NCBI GenBank assembly: GCA_963664945.1
Contig: OY761822.1
Location: forward strand, 3,348,001 to 3,412,000
Reading direction: 5' to 3'
DNA length: 64,000 bases
Origin: UBA6522 sp963664945
GTDB taxonomy: Bacteria > Pseudomonadota > Gammaproteobacteria > Steroidobacterales > Rariloculaceae
In this document: positions 53,300 to 62,159 of the stretch, piece by piece
Layout: each line of letters begins with the position of its first letter
How positions within the stretch are numbered: position 1 is the first letter of the stretch
Notes under the pieces: generated by a model
The model's input: the letters and a program-made list of their open reading frames with translations, nothing else
What the model was told of the DNA's origin: nothing
The model's database searches: none
Program-made: the position numbers and the translations under genes

Positions 53300-54340
53300 C
53301 TATTCCGAAACCAGGTTGAATCTCTGTACCCTGCGGCCGATGTTGGTCTCCGCCACGTAAATGTTGCCCTGTGAATCCGTGGCGATCGTATGTCCGTGAG
53401 TGAAGTTGCCGGGCATGTGACCCGGGCGACCAAAGGTTGACAGCGTTTCACCGCTCTCGTGATCCATGACGTGGACCTCCTCCTGCCCGCCATTCATCAC
53501 GTACAGATACTGTTGTTCCTCATCGGGTGAGAAGGCGACCCACCAGGCGGTCCCCCGTGAATTGTAGTTCTCGGTCTCGACCCAGATGTCGCGCACATGA
53601 TTGCCCATCTGGTCGAACACCTGCACGCGATTGCCCTGCCGGTCGCAGACATAGATGAGGCCCTCGTTGTTCATTTCGATGCAGTGCACGACGGCGGCGA
53701 AGGTGCCCGGTGTGCCGGCTTCGCGTTCTTCTTCCGTGGCCAGGCTACCCCACTGGCGAAGGTAGTTTCCCTCGGCATCGAATACGACCACGCGCTTGTT
53801 GCCATAGCCGTCGGAAATGAAGATGTCGCCGGATTCCGGGTCCACCACGGCGCCGGACGGCCGATGCAGTAATTCACGGCTGGAGTTCCTGAACTCCGTC
53901 TCGCGCGTGCCGTCTTCCGTGTCGAACTGCATCTTGGTGCCGATCTGCATCAGCAACTCGCCGTCGTGGCTGTACTTCTGGACGATGGCGTCCTGGTTTC
54001 CCGCGACCCACACATTGTCCTCGCTGTCGAAGCTGCACCCGTGGACGGCCCGGGGTACCACGTCGGGGTCCCCCCACGACTTGATGACATTGCCCTCCAT
54101 GTCGAACATGACGAAGGTGGGTACGGGTACGTTCGTCTCCATTTCCTCTTCGGTGATGTTGCGACGGTCCACGATCAGGACATTGTCCTGGGAATCGACG
54201 CAGACACCGCCGACCTGGGCGTTGATCCAGCCTTCCGGCAGCGGCTTGGGCCACCAGGGATCGATTTCGAATGTCTGATCGGCCTGGCTCGTGAGGACCC
54301 AGGAGCCGAGAAACAATACAAGAATTGTTGCGATACGCAT
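53300..54340 (-). CDS. Exported NHL-repeat beta-propeller
   Basis: A 346-residue periplasmic protein with signal (MRIATILVLFLGSWVLTSQA) and six NHL-like blades such as GGVCVDSQDNVLIVDRRN, HGCSFDSEDNVWVAGNQD and SGDIFISDGYGNKRVVVFDAEGNYLRQWG. It resembles peptidyl-alpha-hydroxyglycine amidating-lyase-like propellers, though the catalytic set cannot be confirmed. It diverges from another propeller gene at 54491. Role unknown. Confidence 0.85.
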   Translation of the reverse strand: MRIATILVLFLGSWVLTSQADQTFEIDPWWPKPLPEGWINAQVGGVCVDSQDNVLIVDRRNITEEEMETNVPVPTFVMFDMEGNVIKSWGDPDVVPRAVHGCSFDSEDNVWVAGNQDAIVQKYSHDGELLMQIGTKMQFDTEDGTRETEFRNSSRELLHRPSGAVVDPESGDIFISDGYGNKRVVVFDAEGNYLRQWGSLATEEEREAGTPGTFAAVVHCIEMNNEGLIYVCDRQGNRVQVFDQMGNHVRDIWVETENYNSRGTAWWVAFSPDEEQQYLYVMNGGQEEVHVMDHESGETLSTFGRPGHMPGNFTHGHTIATDSQGNIYVAETNIGRRVQRFNLVSE

Positions 54341-54490
54341 CGTTTATCTTCCTTCAGGCGATTTCAGCCTGTTGTCTGCGCAATGTGCCGTTCGCCAAAG
54401 GATTGGCGAACTTGGTATTGTACAAAAGAAATTTGCAAATCAGTCCGCCAATCGGCGTTTATAACCAACAGTTAAGGGATCAGCCTTGAA

Positions 54491-55765
54491 ATGAATAGTC
54501 CGACCCGAGTCGCACGCTTTCGCCAGATTTTCATCGGTCTGGGTGTCTTTTGTTTGGCCCAGACGCTTGCACCGGCGGTCGCCGCTCAGACGGCGGTGGT
54601 GCAAGGGAAGGGCGGGCAGGATCCTTTCGGGCCCTATGAGCCCGTACCCGGTTGGCCAAAAGACTTCTCCACGCTACCCGGCTACGAGAACTGGACCTGG
54701 GGAGCGGCGCAGAGCATTTTCGCCGAGAGCGCGGAGCGAATCTTCGTGCTTCAGCGCGGCGTTCTGAAGAAGATCGTCCGGCCGGAAAACCGTCTGATCG
54801 ACGAGCAGGGGACACTGCTGCGATTTCCCGTCGGCCGGCAATACCCCTGGCGCGACGGAACGATGCCGTGGCGAGACGGAACGGTGGCGAGCCCCGATCA
54901 CAACAACGAGGACGGCTGGACCACATGGGAAGGGGCCGGTTACCGCCGGGGAGTCGATGCCATCTGGGAGCACTGCCTGGTCGTGGTCGACCGCGAGGGG
55001 AACATCGTGGAGACCTGGAGCCAGTGGGATTCGATGTTCATGAAGCCGCACGCCGTGCACGTGAATCCCTACGATCCGGAGAAGCACATCTGGGTCGTGG
55101 ACGACTTCGCCCACGCGATCTACAAGTTCAGCAACGACGGCAAGGAACTGGTGCAGACCCTGGGCACCTACGGCGAACCCGGGAACGATGAAGATCACTT
55201 CGGGCGGCCAACCTTCATGGCGTTTCTGCCCGATGCCATATTCGTTGCGGATGGGTACGTCAATTCGCGGGTCGTCAAGTTCGACAACGAGGGCAACTAC
55301 CTGACCGAATGGGGCCAGGAGGGGATCCTGCCCACCGAGATGAGGCCGGGGTACTTCAATAGCCTCCACGGCATCGACGTCGACCCGGAATCAAGACGAG
55401 TTTACATTAATGATCGTCAGAACAATCGTATGCAAGTATTTGATGAAGATGGTAAATTCCTGGACCAGTGGAGCTTCGGCGATCCTCCCACGGATGCCCA
55501 GTACTTGATCGTGGCCAACGGCGCGGTCTGGGTGGTGGACGCCGGAACGACCAAGCTCATCAAGTACGATCTGGACGGCATGTTCCAGTACTCCTGGGGC
55601 ACGTGGGGCACATTCCCCGGCGGTATGTGGGGCGTGCACGGGATGAGCGCCGACGAGGAAGGAAATTTCTACATCGCCGAAGTGAACAACGGCCGCGTGC
55701 AGAAGTTCAGGCCCCGTGCCGGCGTGGATCCGGACTTGTTGATCGGGCGGGTCGTGGTGGAGTAG
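54491..55765 (+). CDS. Exported NHL-repeat beta-propeller
   Basis: A 424-residue paralogue-like propeller with signal ending APAVAAQ. Blades include RRVYINDRQNNRMQVFDEDGKFLDQWSFG and GMSADEEGNFYIAEVNNGRVQKFRP. A short duplicated segment reads PWRDGTMPWRDGTV. It starts a run of same-strand genes (NHL, arylsulfotransferase-like, three DUF6152-type genes) and may share their transcript. Confidence 0.85.
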   Translation: MNSPTRVARFRQIFIGLGVFCLAQTLAPAVAAQTAVVQGKGGQDPFGPYEPVPGWPKDFSTLPGYENWTWGAAQSIFAESAERIFVLQRGVLKKIVRPENRLIDEQGTLLRFPVGRQYPWRDGTMPWRDGTVASPDHNNEDGWTTWEGAGYRRGVDAIWEHCLVVVDREGNIVETWSQWDSMFMKPHAVHVNPYDPEKHIWVVDDFAHAIYKFSNDGKELVQTLGTYGEPGNDEDHFGRPTFMAFLPDAIFVADGYVNSRVVKFDNEGNYLTEWGQEGILPTEMRPGYFNSLHGIDVDPESRRVYINDRQNNRMQVFDEDGKFLDQWSFGDPPTDAQYLIVANGAVWVVDAGTTKLIKYDLDGMFQYSWGTWGTFPGGMWGVHGMSADEEGNFYIAEVNNGRVQKFRPRAGVDPDLLIGRVVVE

Positions 55766-55783
55766 ACCGGAATCCCACGTTCA

Positions 55784-55846
55784 AGTGAGGGGAAATTCCA
55801 GTGAGGGAAGAATCGAGTGAGGGGAGAATCAAGTGAGGTGGGAGTC
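55784..55846. repeat. Four 16-bp tandem repeats ending at a start codon
   Basis: Copies AGTGAGGGGAAATTCC (55784-55799), AGTGAGGGAAGAATCG (55800-55815), AGTGAGGGGAGAATCA (55816-55831) and AGTGAGGTGGGAGTC (55832-55846) directly precede the ATG at 55847. Each carries a purine-rich GAGG core, so the last acts as the ribosome site and the others are potential Shine-Dalgarno copies. Confidence 0.85.
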
Positions 55847-57406
55847 ATGAGAAGAAAAGTCCGGGGCATCATTGTCGGCGTCATCTTCGGGATGTTTGCA
55901 GGCGTCGCCGGGTTCAGCTACGAGGCCTCACGGGGACCGACCGAATTGATCCACTGGGATCCGCAGAAGGCATATCCCGGGTATTTCTTCGTCAGGACAC
56001 GGGTTTCGGACGTCAGAGGGACCTATCTGCTGGATATGGCGGGGCAGGTGGTGAACTACTGGCCGGGCTTCACAGACGCCTACCTGCTCGAGGATGGCAC
56101 GATGCTCGGCGCCAGGGGGCCTGCGACGTTCACCCAGGCGGACTGGGACGGAAAGGTCCTGTGGGAGCACGCCGAAACCCGCGAGACCTATCATCCCCAC
56201 CATGATTTCCTGCGGATATACAACTCGGAACTCGGCGACTACACGCTTCTGTACATCGCCAACGTCGACCTGACCCACGACGAGGTCATCGCGCTCGGCG
56301 CCGACCCCGATGCCGTGGATCGATACGAGCGCGCCCAGTTGGATGTCATCGTCGAAGTGGACCGCAACGGCGACGTGGTCTGGGAATACCGGTTTGCCGA
56401 TCACCTGGTGCAGGATCGTCATCCCGATGCCCCGAACTACGTTGGTGAAGGCCGCAGCCTTGCCGATTTTCCGGGCCGGCTGGACGTCAACTTCGGCGTG
56501 TTTTCGCGTGACTATATTCACCTGAACGGCATCGACTACAACCCGCAAAGCGGTCATCTGGCGATCAGTTCGAACCGTACGCACGAAATCTACATCGTCG
56601 ACCACGACGGCACCTTTGTGCCGGGCGACCCCGAGGAAAGTCTGCGCCTCGCCGCCAGCGAGGCAGGCGACTTCCTTTATCGTTTCGGTAATCCGGCCAT
56701 CTACGGCCAGGGCGAATACCCGTACTACGCGAAGAAGAACTGGTCGCTGGAGGAATACTCCGGCCACAAGCAGATGGGCGGCACCCACGACATCCAGTGG
56801 ATCAAGGACGGGCTACCCGGCGCCGGAGACCTGCTGCTCTTCAACAACGGCTTGTCGGTGCCGCGCGCGGACGGCGATTCCGACCCGCAGTCGGAAATCC
56901 TGCAGATCAATCCGTACCTCGATGCCGGTGGCGTGGTGCGGGATCGCTACGTGAACCCACCGGAGGCCGGCTACACGCCAGTGATGCCGGGCAGCGGGGA
57001 ATCGCAGGCCATAGTCACGCGCCTGTTCTCCAGCCAGATCGTGTGGATGTATCACACCACCGACGGCTTCAACAGCCATCATGGCTCGGCCGTTCAGCGG
57101 CTACCCAACGGCAATACCATGGCCCAGCTCGCGCGAGTCGGTCGGCTGCTGGAGATTGCGCCGGACGGCGAGGTCGTCTGGGAATATGTCAACCCGGTCA
57201 CCAACGCGGGTATCGTCAAGACGCTGATCACGTCCGAGCATGAAAACACCTTCGGCGGCTGGTCGCCGCTTCGCTATCCGGTGGACTTTCCCGGGCTTGC
57301 GGGCAAGGATCTGTCGCCCAAGGGTCCCATCAGCGCTTTTCACGCCGGCGGAATGCCCGACGCTGGGGGCGGGCAGGTGCTGGCAGAGGAAGAGGTGGAC
57401 TATTGA
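55847..57406 (+). CDS. Arylsulfotransferase-like (ASST-family) protein
   Basis: A 519-residue exported protein resembling the arylsulfate sulfotransferase family: GTYLLDMAGQVVNYWPG, TYHPHHDFLRIYN, HLNGIDYNPQSGHLAISSNRTHEIYIVDHDG and TTDGFNSHHGSAVQRLPNGNT. The histidine-rich motifs around HHDF, HLNG, THDIQW and HHGS fit the catalytic and substrate histidines seen in that family. A single N-terminal hydrophobic segment (IIVGVIFGMFAGVAGF) anchors or exports it. Transfers sulfate between phenols in known members; true substrate unknown. Confidence 0.82.
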   Translation: MRRKVRGIIVGVIFGMFAGVAGFSYEASRGPTELIHWDPQKAYPGYFFVRTRVSDVRGTYLLDMAGQVVNYWPGFTDAYLLEDGTMLGARGPATFTQADWDGKVLWEHAETRETYHPHHDFLRIYNSELGDYTLLYIANVDLTHDEVIALGADPDAVDRYERAQLDVIVEVDRNGDVVWEYRFADHLVQDRHPDAPNYVGEGRSLADFPGRLDVNFGVFSRDYIHLNGIDYNPQSGHLAISSNRTHEIYIVDHDGTFVPGDPEESLRLAASEAGDFLYRFGNPAIYGQGEYPYYAKKNWSLEEYSGHKQMGGTHDIQWIKDGLPGAGDLLLFNNGLSVPRADGDSDPQSEILQINPYLDAGGVVRDRYVNPPEAGYTPVMPGSGESQAIVTRLFSSQIVWMYHTTDGFNSHHGSAVQRLPNGNTMAQLARVGRLLEIAPDGEVVWEYVNPVTNAGIVKTLITSEHENTFGGWSPLRYPVDFPGLAGKDLSPKGPISAFHAGGMPDAGGGQVLAEEEVDY

Positions 57407-57425
57407 CACGGGTTCCTTGCAATTG

Positions 57426-58109
57426 ATGGCTCCCTGGCACAAGAGGCTCTGGTTCGCGGTGGCTGCCATGGGAGTGGCGTCCGTGCGTGGAGGCAAGGGG
57501 TTGGCAGGCCTGTTGGCGGCGATGCACGTCACGCTTCCGGCGGGCGCGGCGCCGTCATTCGAAGGTATCTGGAGCGCGGACCGCGAGAGGAGCGACATCT
57601 GGCCGGAGGACCCCGGGTTCACGCCCCGGGGGCGGGAAGCGCTCGACAACCACGACCCCAACACCGACGATCCGGCGCTTTACTGCGCCGTCTACATGCC
57701 CAGGGTCATAGTCGCCTGGGGCCGCAAGCCCATAGAGATTTTCCAGGCGGACGACCGGCTATGGATGCTTCACGAGCGCATGCACCAGGTGCGCCGGATC
57801 TACCTTGACGGTCGCGCGCCGCCGGAGGGCGAGGGTCCGACCTGGATGGGGCACTCGACGGGGGTCTGGGAGGGCGGCACGCTGGTCGTGGAGACGGTGA
57901 ACCTTCGCACGAGCATCTACAACTGGTCCGGGCTGCCGCTCAGCGGCGAGCACAGAATCGTCGAGCACATCAAGCGGCTGGACGAGGAGACGCTGGAGGT
58001 TCTGATCACCGTGATCGACCCGGTGAACTACGAGGAGCCCTGGACCACGACGAACATCTGGCGCCTCACGCCGGATATCCACTTCTACGAATACGAGTGC
58101 CAGGAATGA
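57426..58109 (+). CDS. Exported C-domain-only member of the DUF6152-linked family
   Basis: A 227-residue protein with signal-like start (LWFAVAAMGVASVRGGKGLAGLLAAMHVTLPAGA) and the second module only: LYCAVYMPR, MHQVRRIYLDGRAPPEG, MGHSTGVWEGGTLVVETVNL, RIVEHI and VIDPVNYEEP, ending FYEYEC. The N-module is a separate coupled gene at 58106 whose ATG overlaps this stop. The start at 57426 is chosen because an earlier start would overlap the sulfotransferase gene. Confidence 0.78.
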   Translation: MAPWHKRLWFAVAAMGVASVRGGKGLAGLLAAMHVTLPAGAAPSFEGIWSADRERSDIWPEDPGFTPRGREALDNHDPNTDDPALYCAVYMPRVIVAWGRKPIEIFQADDRLWMLHERMHQVRRIYLDGRAPPEGEGPTWMGHSTGVWEGGTLVVETVNLRTSIYNWSGLPLSGEHRIVEHIKRLDEETLEVLITVIDPVNYEEPWTTTNIWRLTPDIHFYEYECQE

Positions 58110-58525
58110 CCCGTTTTCTCCGCAGACGCGAGTCCCTCTTCGCCTCGACCGTCGTTCTGGCCGGGTTCCTGGCCTTTACGGGTTCGGGGTTCGGGCATCA
58201 CAGTTTCTCGGCTCACTACGATATCGATGTCGAAGTGACCATCGAGGGTGTGGTGACCGACTTCCGGTTCATCAATCCCCACGTGCTGGTATTCCTCGAC
58301 GTGACCAATGCGGCAGGGGAGATCGAAAAGTGGATCGCGGAGACCAATAGTCCCAGCCTGTTTCGGCGGCGTGGGGGGCTCAGGGCGGACTCGCTCAAGG
58401 CGGGCGATGCGATCTCGGTGGCGGGACATCCCTCCCGGGTCAATGCGAATGATCTGCACATCAGACTGCTCGTGTTCCCGGACGGGACCGAGTTTCGGCG
58501 CAACTTGAGCTCACAGGCGCAGTGA
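58106..58525 (+). CDS. DUF6152 N-domain-only exported protein
   Basis: A 139-residue protein with signal (LFASTVVLAGFLAFTGSGFG), mature HHSFSAHYD, VVTDFRFINPHVLVFLDV, KWIAETNS and KAGDAISVAGHPS. It overlaps the genes on both sides by four bases (ATGA and GTGA), so all three are co-translated and equivalent to a split version of the two-domain paralogues. Confidence 0.82.
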   Translation: MTRFLRRRESLFASTVVLAGFLAFTGSGFGHHSFSAHYDIDVEVTIEGVVTDFRFINPHVLVFLDVTNAAGEIEKWIAETNSPSLFRRRGGLRADSLKAGDAISVAGHPSRVNANDLHIRLLVFPDGTEFRRNLSSQAQ

Positions 58526-59211
58526 ACGGGAACATGAGTCCATCGCGAACATTTCTGTACGGCGCGCGCGTCGCTATGTGGGTGGCCGCCGCTTCGTTAC
58601 CGGCCTTCGTCTCGGCCGCGCCGGACCTGGAGGGCATCTGGTTGCCGTCGACGGATGTCGAATCGAACCAAAGGTGGCTGGCCCATCCGCCGTTGAGCGA
58701 AGAGGGTCTCGCCGCACTGGCTGCGGTCGATCCGCAAGCCGATGTCGGTCTCCGCTGTCTCTTCGGCATGCCAAGAATTATCGGCGTTCGCGGCCCGTAT
58801 CCAATGGAGTTCATCCAGCGGGACGACCGGGTCGTCATCCTCTACGAACAAGCGCACCAGGTAAGGCGGATATTTCTCGATGGTCGCGAGCCGGTGGAGG
58901 GTCACACGCTTCTGGGGCACGCAAGCGGTCACTACGAGGAAGACACGCTGGTAGTGGAAACGACGCTGATCAGGGAGCAGCCCAATCCCGGGCCGCCGCT
59001 GCAGGTCCTGCAGAGCGACGAACTGAGGGTGATCGAAAGGTACCGCACGTTCGATGACGGACAGACGCTGGAGGGGATGATCACCATCGACGACCCGAAG
59101 TACTACACCGAGCCCTGGACGATCCGAAAAGTGTGGTCACGCTCCGACGACGAAGTGTTCTACGAATATGTCTGCAGCGATCCGCGCTACCACCCCACGC
59201 CCGGTAACTGA
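58522..59211 (+). CDS. Exported C-domain-only member of the DUF6152-linked family
   Basis: A 229-residue protein with a signal (ARVAMWVAAASLPAFVSAA), LRCLFGMPR, HQVRRIFLDGREPVEG, LGHASGHYEEDTLVVETTLI, RVIERYRT and TIDDPKYYTEP, ending FYEYVC. It starts with GTG overlapping the previous stop; an ATG at 58534 is an alternative. It is similar to the gene at 57426, suggesting tandem duplication around the N-domain gene. Function unknown. Confidence 0.78.
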   Translation: MNGNMSPSRTFLYGARVAMWVAAASLPAFVSAAPDLEGIWLPSTDVESNQRWLAHPPLSEEGLAALAAVDPQADVGLRCLFGMPRIIGVRGPYPMEFIQRDDRVVILYEQAHQVRRIFLDGREPVEGHTLLGHASGHYEEDTLVVETTLIREQPNPGPPLQVLQSDELRVIERYRTFDDGQTLEGMITIDDPKYYTEPWTIRKVWSRSDDEVFYEYVCSDPRYHPTPGN

Positions 59212-59233
59212 TCTGCCTCGCCGAGTGTTCGGG

Positions 59234-59713
59234 TTAGTTCTCTTCTTGCGGCTGTAGAAACGGCACGGGTTCGTAGGGATTGCGCAGCGAAATTTCACGC
59301 CCGTCCGGAAGGATGACCTGTTTGGCCCTCATCTCGAACTCGGTATGACGGGAAGGGTGACCGACAACTTCGACCCGATCGCCCGGCTCCAGCGAGTCGT
59401 TCGACATCCGGCCGCTGGCGAGCAGGCTTGAAATCCCGCCCATTTCCACCTTCCAGCGTTCGACACCACCTTCGCTCTCGGCTCCACTCTCGCTTTCGAC
59501 TCCACCGCCGCTCTCGGCTCCAACCTCGCTTTCCACGTCAATGTAGATGAGCACATGCGGATTGATGAATCTGAACTCCGCGACGGTACCGGAAATCTGC
59601 CGCTCCCGGTCGGGATTGAAGTGATTCGCGAAACCGTGGTGAGCCTGGCTGACACCGGCCAGCATCGTCGACACGACAGCCGCGAACCAGAAGAAGGACC
59701 TGGTATTACACAT
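59234..59713 (-). CDS. DUF6152 N-domain protein with an acidic repeat loop
   Basis: A 159-residue exported protein: signal to QA, HHGFANHFN, VAEFRFINPHVLIYIDV and EPGDRVEVVGHPSRH. Compared with the 58106 paralogue it has an extra loop containing two 12-residue repeats, ESEVGAESGGGV and ESESGAESEGGV, encoded by a 36-bp tandem duplication. The start at 59713 is chosen because the signal peptide begins there. It converges with the 58522 gene. Confidence 0.78.
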   Translation of the reverse strand: MCNTRSFFWFAAVVSTMLAGVSQAHHGFANHFNPDRERQISGTVAEFRFINPHVLIYIDVESEVGAESGGGVESESGAESEGGVERWKVEMGGISSLLASGRMSNDSLEPGDRVEVVGHPSRHTEFEMRAKQVILPDGREISLRNPYEPVPFLQPQEEN

Positions 59714-59762
59714 TATCGAGCCCGCCTCCCATGCTTCGGCACCCGGCTGATTCTCATTCAAC

Positions 59763-59800
59763 AAAGATCAAGCCAGACCATAAAGATCAAGCCAGACCAT
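59763..59800. repeat. 19-bp perfect tandem duplication
   Basis: AAAGATCAAGCCAGACCAT occurs twice head to tail (59763-59781, 59782-59800) between the end of the FG-GAP gene and the start of the 59713 gene. Confidence 0.85.
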
Positions 59801-59821
59801 CGCCTTCCGCTACTCATTGGC

Positions 59822-61567
59822 TCATCGGCGAAACAGGTAGACGGCGCCGGCCTCCAGCATCGAATTGTCGCTCTGGTCGCCCCCGATGCCGGTGGCGGCG
59901 CTGTCTTCGTAGTATGCGCCAACCGCAAACACCGAGCCATCGGCGCTGATGCTTACCGAGCTGCCGAATTCGTCGAAAATTTCGGTGTTCGAGCCCTTGA
60001 CATAGGCTTCCTGAGCCCAGGTGTCGCCGCTTCTGGTGAACAGATACACGGCGCCGGCCTCAAGCGCCGAGTCGTCGTCCTGGAACCCGTCGACCCCCTG
60101 GGAGGCGCTGTCCTCAAGCTGGGCCCCCACCACCAGCACGTTGCCGTCGCCGCTCACGGCAAGCCGCGAGCCGAATACGTCCCCCGAGCCGGTATTGGAC
60201 GCCTTGATGTAGGCCTGCTGGGACCAAGTGCCGTCTTCCTCCACGAACACGTAGACCGCACCTGTGGTTGGGCGGATATCATCCTGGTAGTCGGGGCCCG
60301 GAATATTGTTGATCCCGGTGCTGAGCCCGTCTTCGTCCTGGGCCGTCGCAATCACGGTGTTGCCGTCGTCGCTGATCACCACCGCGACCCCGAGGGAATC
60401 GCCCCGTTCGGCATTGGACGCCTTCAGGTAGCCCGTCTGGCGCCAGGTCTCGCCGTCGAAATCGAAGACGTACACGGCGCCTGTTCCCCGGACCAGCCCG
60501 TCCTGGAACTCATTGGTCGAGGCCGGCGATCCGTCTTCATCGTATCCGCCGATGGCGACTCTGCGCCCATCCGCCGATAGCGCCGCCGAGTAACCGAACA
60601 ACGCGTCCACCTCCGGGTTTGACGGCTTGATATAGGCCGTCTGGTTCCACGTCGTACCCGTGCGCCTGAATACATACGCGGCCCCGGCGGACCGCTTGGA
60701 GTTGTCGGCCTGGTCGCTGTTCACGCCCGGTGTGCCGCTGTCTTCGGCGGTTGCCGTGACCACCAGCGTGTTGCCGTCGTCGCTCAGCGCGATCGCCGCG
60801 CCGAACTGATCCCCGTCGTCGAACACTTCCCCGTAGGAATCCGCGTAGCTGTATTCGCCTGATGCAATGGGTCCGAAATGTTCGCCCGCCAGTTCAGGCT
60901 GCGTGTCCGGGTCCAGCCGCTCGCCGACATGGCCGGTATTCGACGCCTTGATATAGGCCTGCTGAGCCCATGTCGTGCCGGTACGGTCAAAAACGTAGAC
61001 TGCGCCGGCCTGCGGAATCGAGTCGTCGTTCTGGTCCGCATCGACCCCCGTATCGCCGCTGGCCTCGAAGTGCGCCGACACGGCCAGGGTGTTGCCATCG
61101 GCGCTCAGCGCCGTGGCGAATCCGAAGTTGTCCGTGATGCCGGGATTGGAGGCCTTGATATAGGCCTGCTGAACCCATGTGTCTCCCTGGGGAACGAAGA
61201 CATAGACGGCGCCCGCGCCATAGAGGGCATCGTCCGCCTGGTCGCCATCGATGCCCGCGGCGCCGCTGCTCTCGAACGGAGCGCCCACGGCCAGGGTCAT
61301 GCCATCGGCGCTGAGAGAAACCGCATTGTCACCGATCGCCGAACTGCCGGCTCCGAAATTGTCGCCGAACCCGGCATTGGAGGCCTTGATATAGGCGGCC
61401 TGGGTGATCTGCGTGCCCGGCTCGGCGCCTGGGGCGGCATCCTGCTCGGAACCTGCATCGGCCGAGCCGCTCACCGCCGGCGCCGCGGCCTCGTCCGCCG
61501 GTCCGGTACAGGCCGCGGTAAGAGCAAACCCCAGCGTCAACAACAAGGAAGGTGTTTTAGTAGTCAT
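59822..61567 (-). CDS. FG-GAP repeat lipoprotein
   Basis: A 581-residue lipoprotein (lipobox LTAACT) followed by a low-complexity acidic linker and seven integrin-like FG-GAP repeats, each with the pattern AYIKASNxxxxDxFG, ALSxDGxTLAVGA, AGAVYVF, TWxQQ. Repeats begin roughly every 70-75 residues. Calcium-binding DxDxDG-like positions occur in some. Such propellers bind ligands or carbohydrate at the surface. Its ATG overlaps the stop of the DUF6152 gene upstream (ATGA). Confidence 0.85.
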   Translation of the reverse strand: MTTKTPSLLLTLGFALTAACTGPADEAAAPAVSGSADAGSEQDAAPGAEPGTQITQAAYIKASNAGFGDNFGAGSSAIGDNAVSLSADGMTLAVGAPFESSGAAGIDGDQADDALYGAGAVYVFVPQGDTWVQQAYIKASNPGITDNFGFATALSADGNTLAVSAHFEASGDTGVDADQNDDSIPQAGAVYVFDRTGTTWAQQAYIKASNTGHVGERLDPDTQPELAGEHFGPIASGEYSYADSYGEVFDDGDQFGAAIALSDDGNTLVVTATAEDSGTPGVNSDQADNSKRSAGAAYVFRRTGTTWNQTAYIKPSNPEVDALFGYSAALSADGRRVAIGGYDEDGSPASTNEFQDGLVRGTGAVYVFDFDGETWRQTGYLKASNAERGDSLGVAVVISDDGNTVIATAQDEDGLSTGINNIPGPDYQDDIRPTTGAVYVFVEEDGTWSQQAYIKASNTGSGDVFGSRLAVSGDGNVLVVGAQLEDSASQGVDGFQDDDSALEAGAVYLFTRSGDTWAQEAYVKGSNTEIFDEFGSSVSISADGSVFAVGAYYEDSAATGIGGDQSDNSMLEAGAVYLFRR

Positions 61568-61983
61568 CTGTTCGGTGGTTCCTCGCGAAAGATCTCCTCG
61601 CCGGTTTCCGTCATGACGACCTTGGCGCCGTTCGCCCCGCGTGACAGGCGAATGCCCGGAGCCCCGTTTCGCAGAGGAAGCCCGAGTATCGTCACCTTGT
61701 CGCCGGGCCTGAGGATATCCTTGTGCCATCCCTGCTCGGCCATCAGCGGGGGATTGTTGAATTCGGCCATCCACCGTACCGGGTTGCCTTCGTCATCTTC
61801 CACCTCCACGGCGAGCAGCGCATGAGGGTTGATGAACATCAGGCTGACGACGGTCCCGGAGATTTCGAGCAGCTCCGCTTCGTAGCGGCCTGCCGTTCCA
61901 TGGTGCGCATATGCGCCGGCCGCGCCGATTGTCACGACCAGAGCACAAATCGCGGAAGCTTGAGCTCGTTTCCGTTTGATCAT
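61564..61983 (-). CDS. DUF6152 N-domain-only exported protein
   Basis: A 139-residue protein with signal to AYA, HHGTAGRYE, VVSLMFINPHALLAVEV, RWMAEFNNPP, RPGDKVTILGLPLRNG and FREEPPNR. The ATG at 61983 follows AGGAA; the frame could start ten codons earlier. It is translationally coupled to the FG-GAP gene, giving another pairing of this family with a beta-propeller. Confidence 0.8.
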   Translation of the reverse strand: MIKRKRAQASAICALVVTIGAAGAYAHHGTAGRYEAELLEISGTVVSLMFINPHALLAVEVEDDEGNPVRWMAEFNNPPLMAEQGWHKDILRPGDKVTILGLPLRNGAPGIRLSRGANGAKVVMTETGEEIFREEPPNR

Positions 61984-62159
61984 TTCCTGCAATACCTCCC
62001 TTGTCGGTAGCACGCAGATCTACAGCGGCGGAATCCGTTCATTTCGGAATGCCGGTGCCATATCCTGCTGATTCGAACGCATTCGCCGGATATGGCACCT
62101 CAACCCCGCCGCAGTCGTCTCCGCAACGTCGCGATTCATTGTTATTCTTCTCTGGTTGG

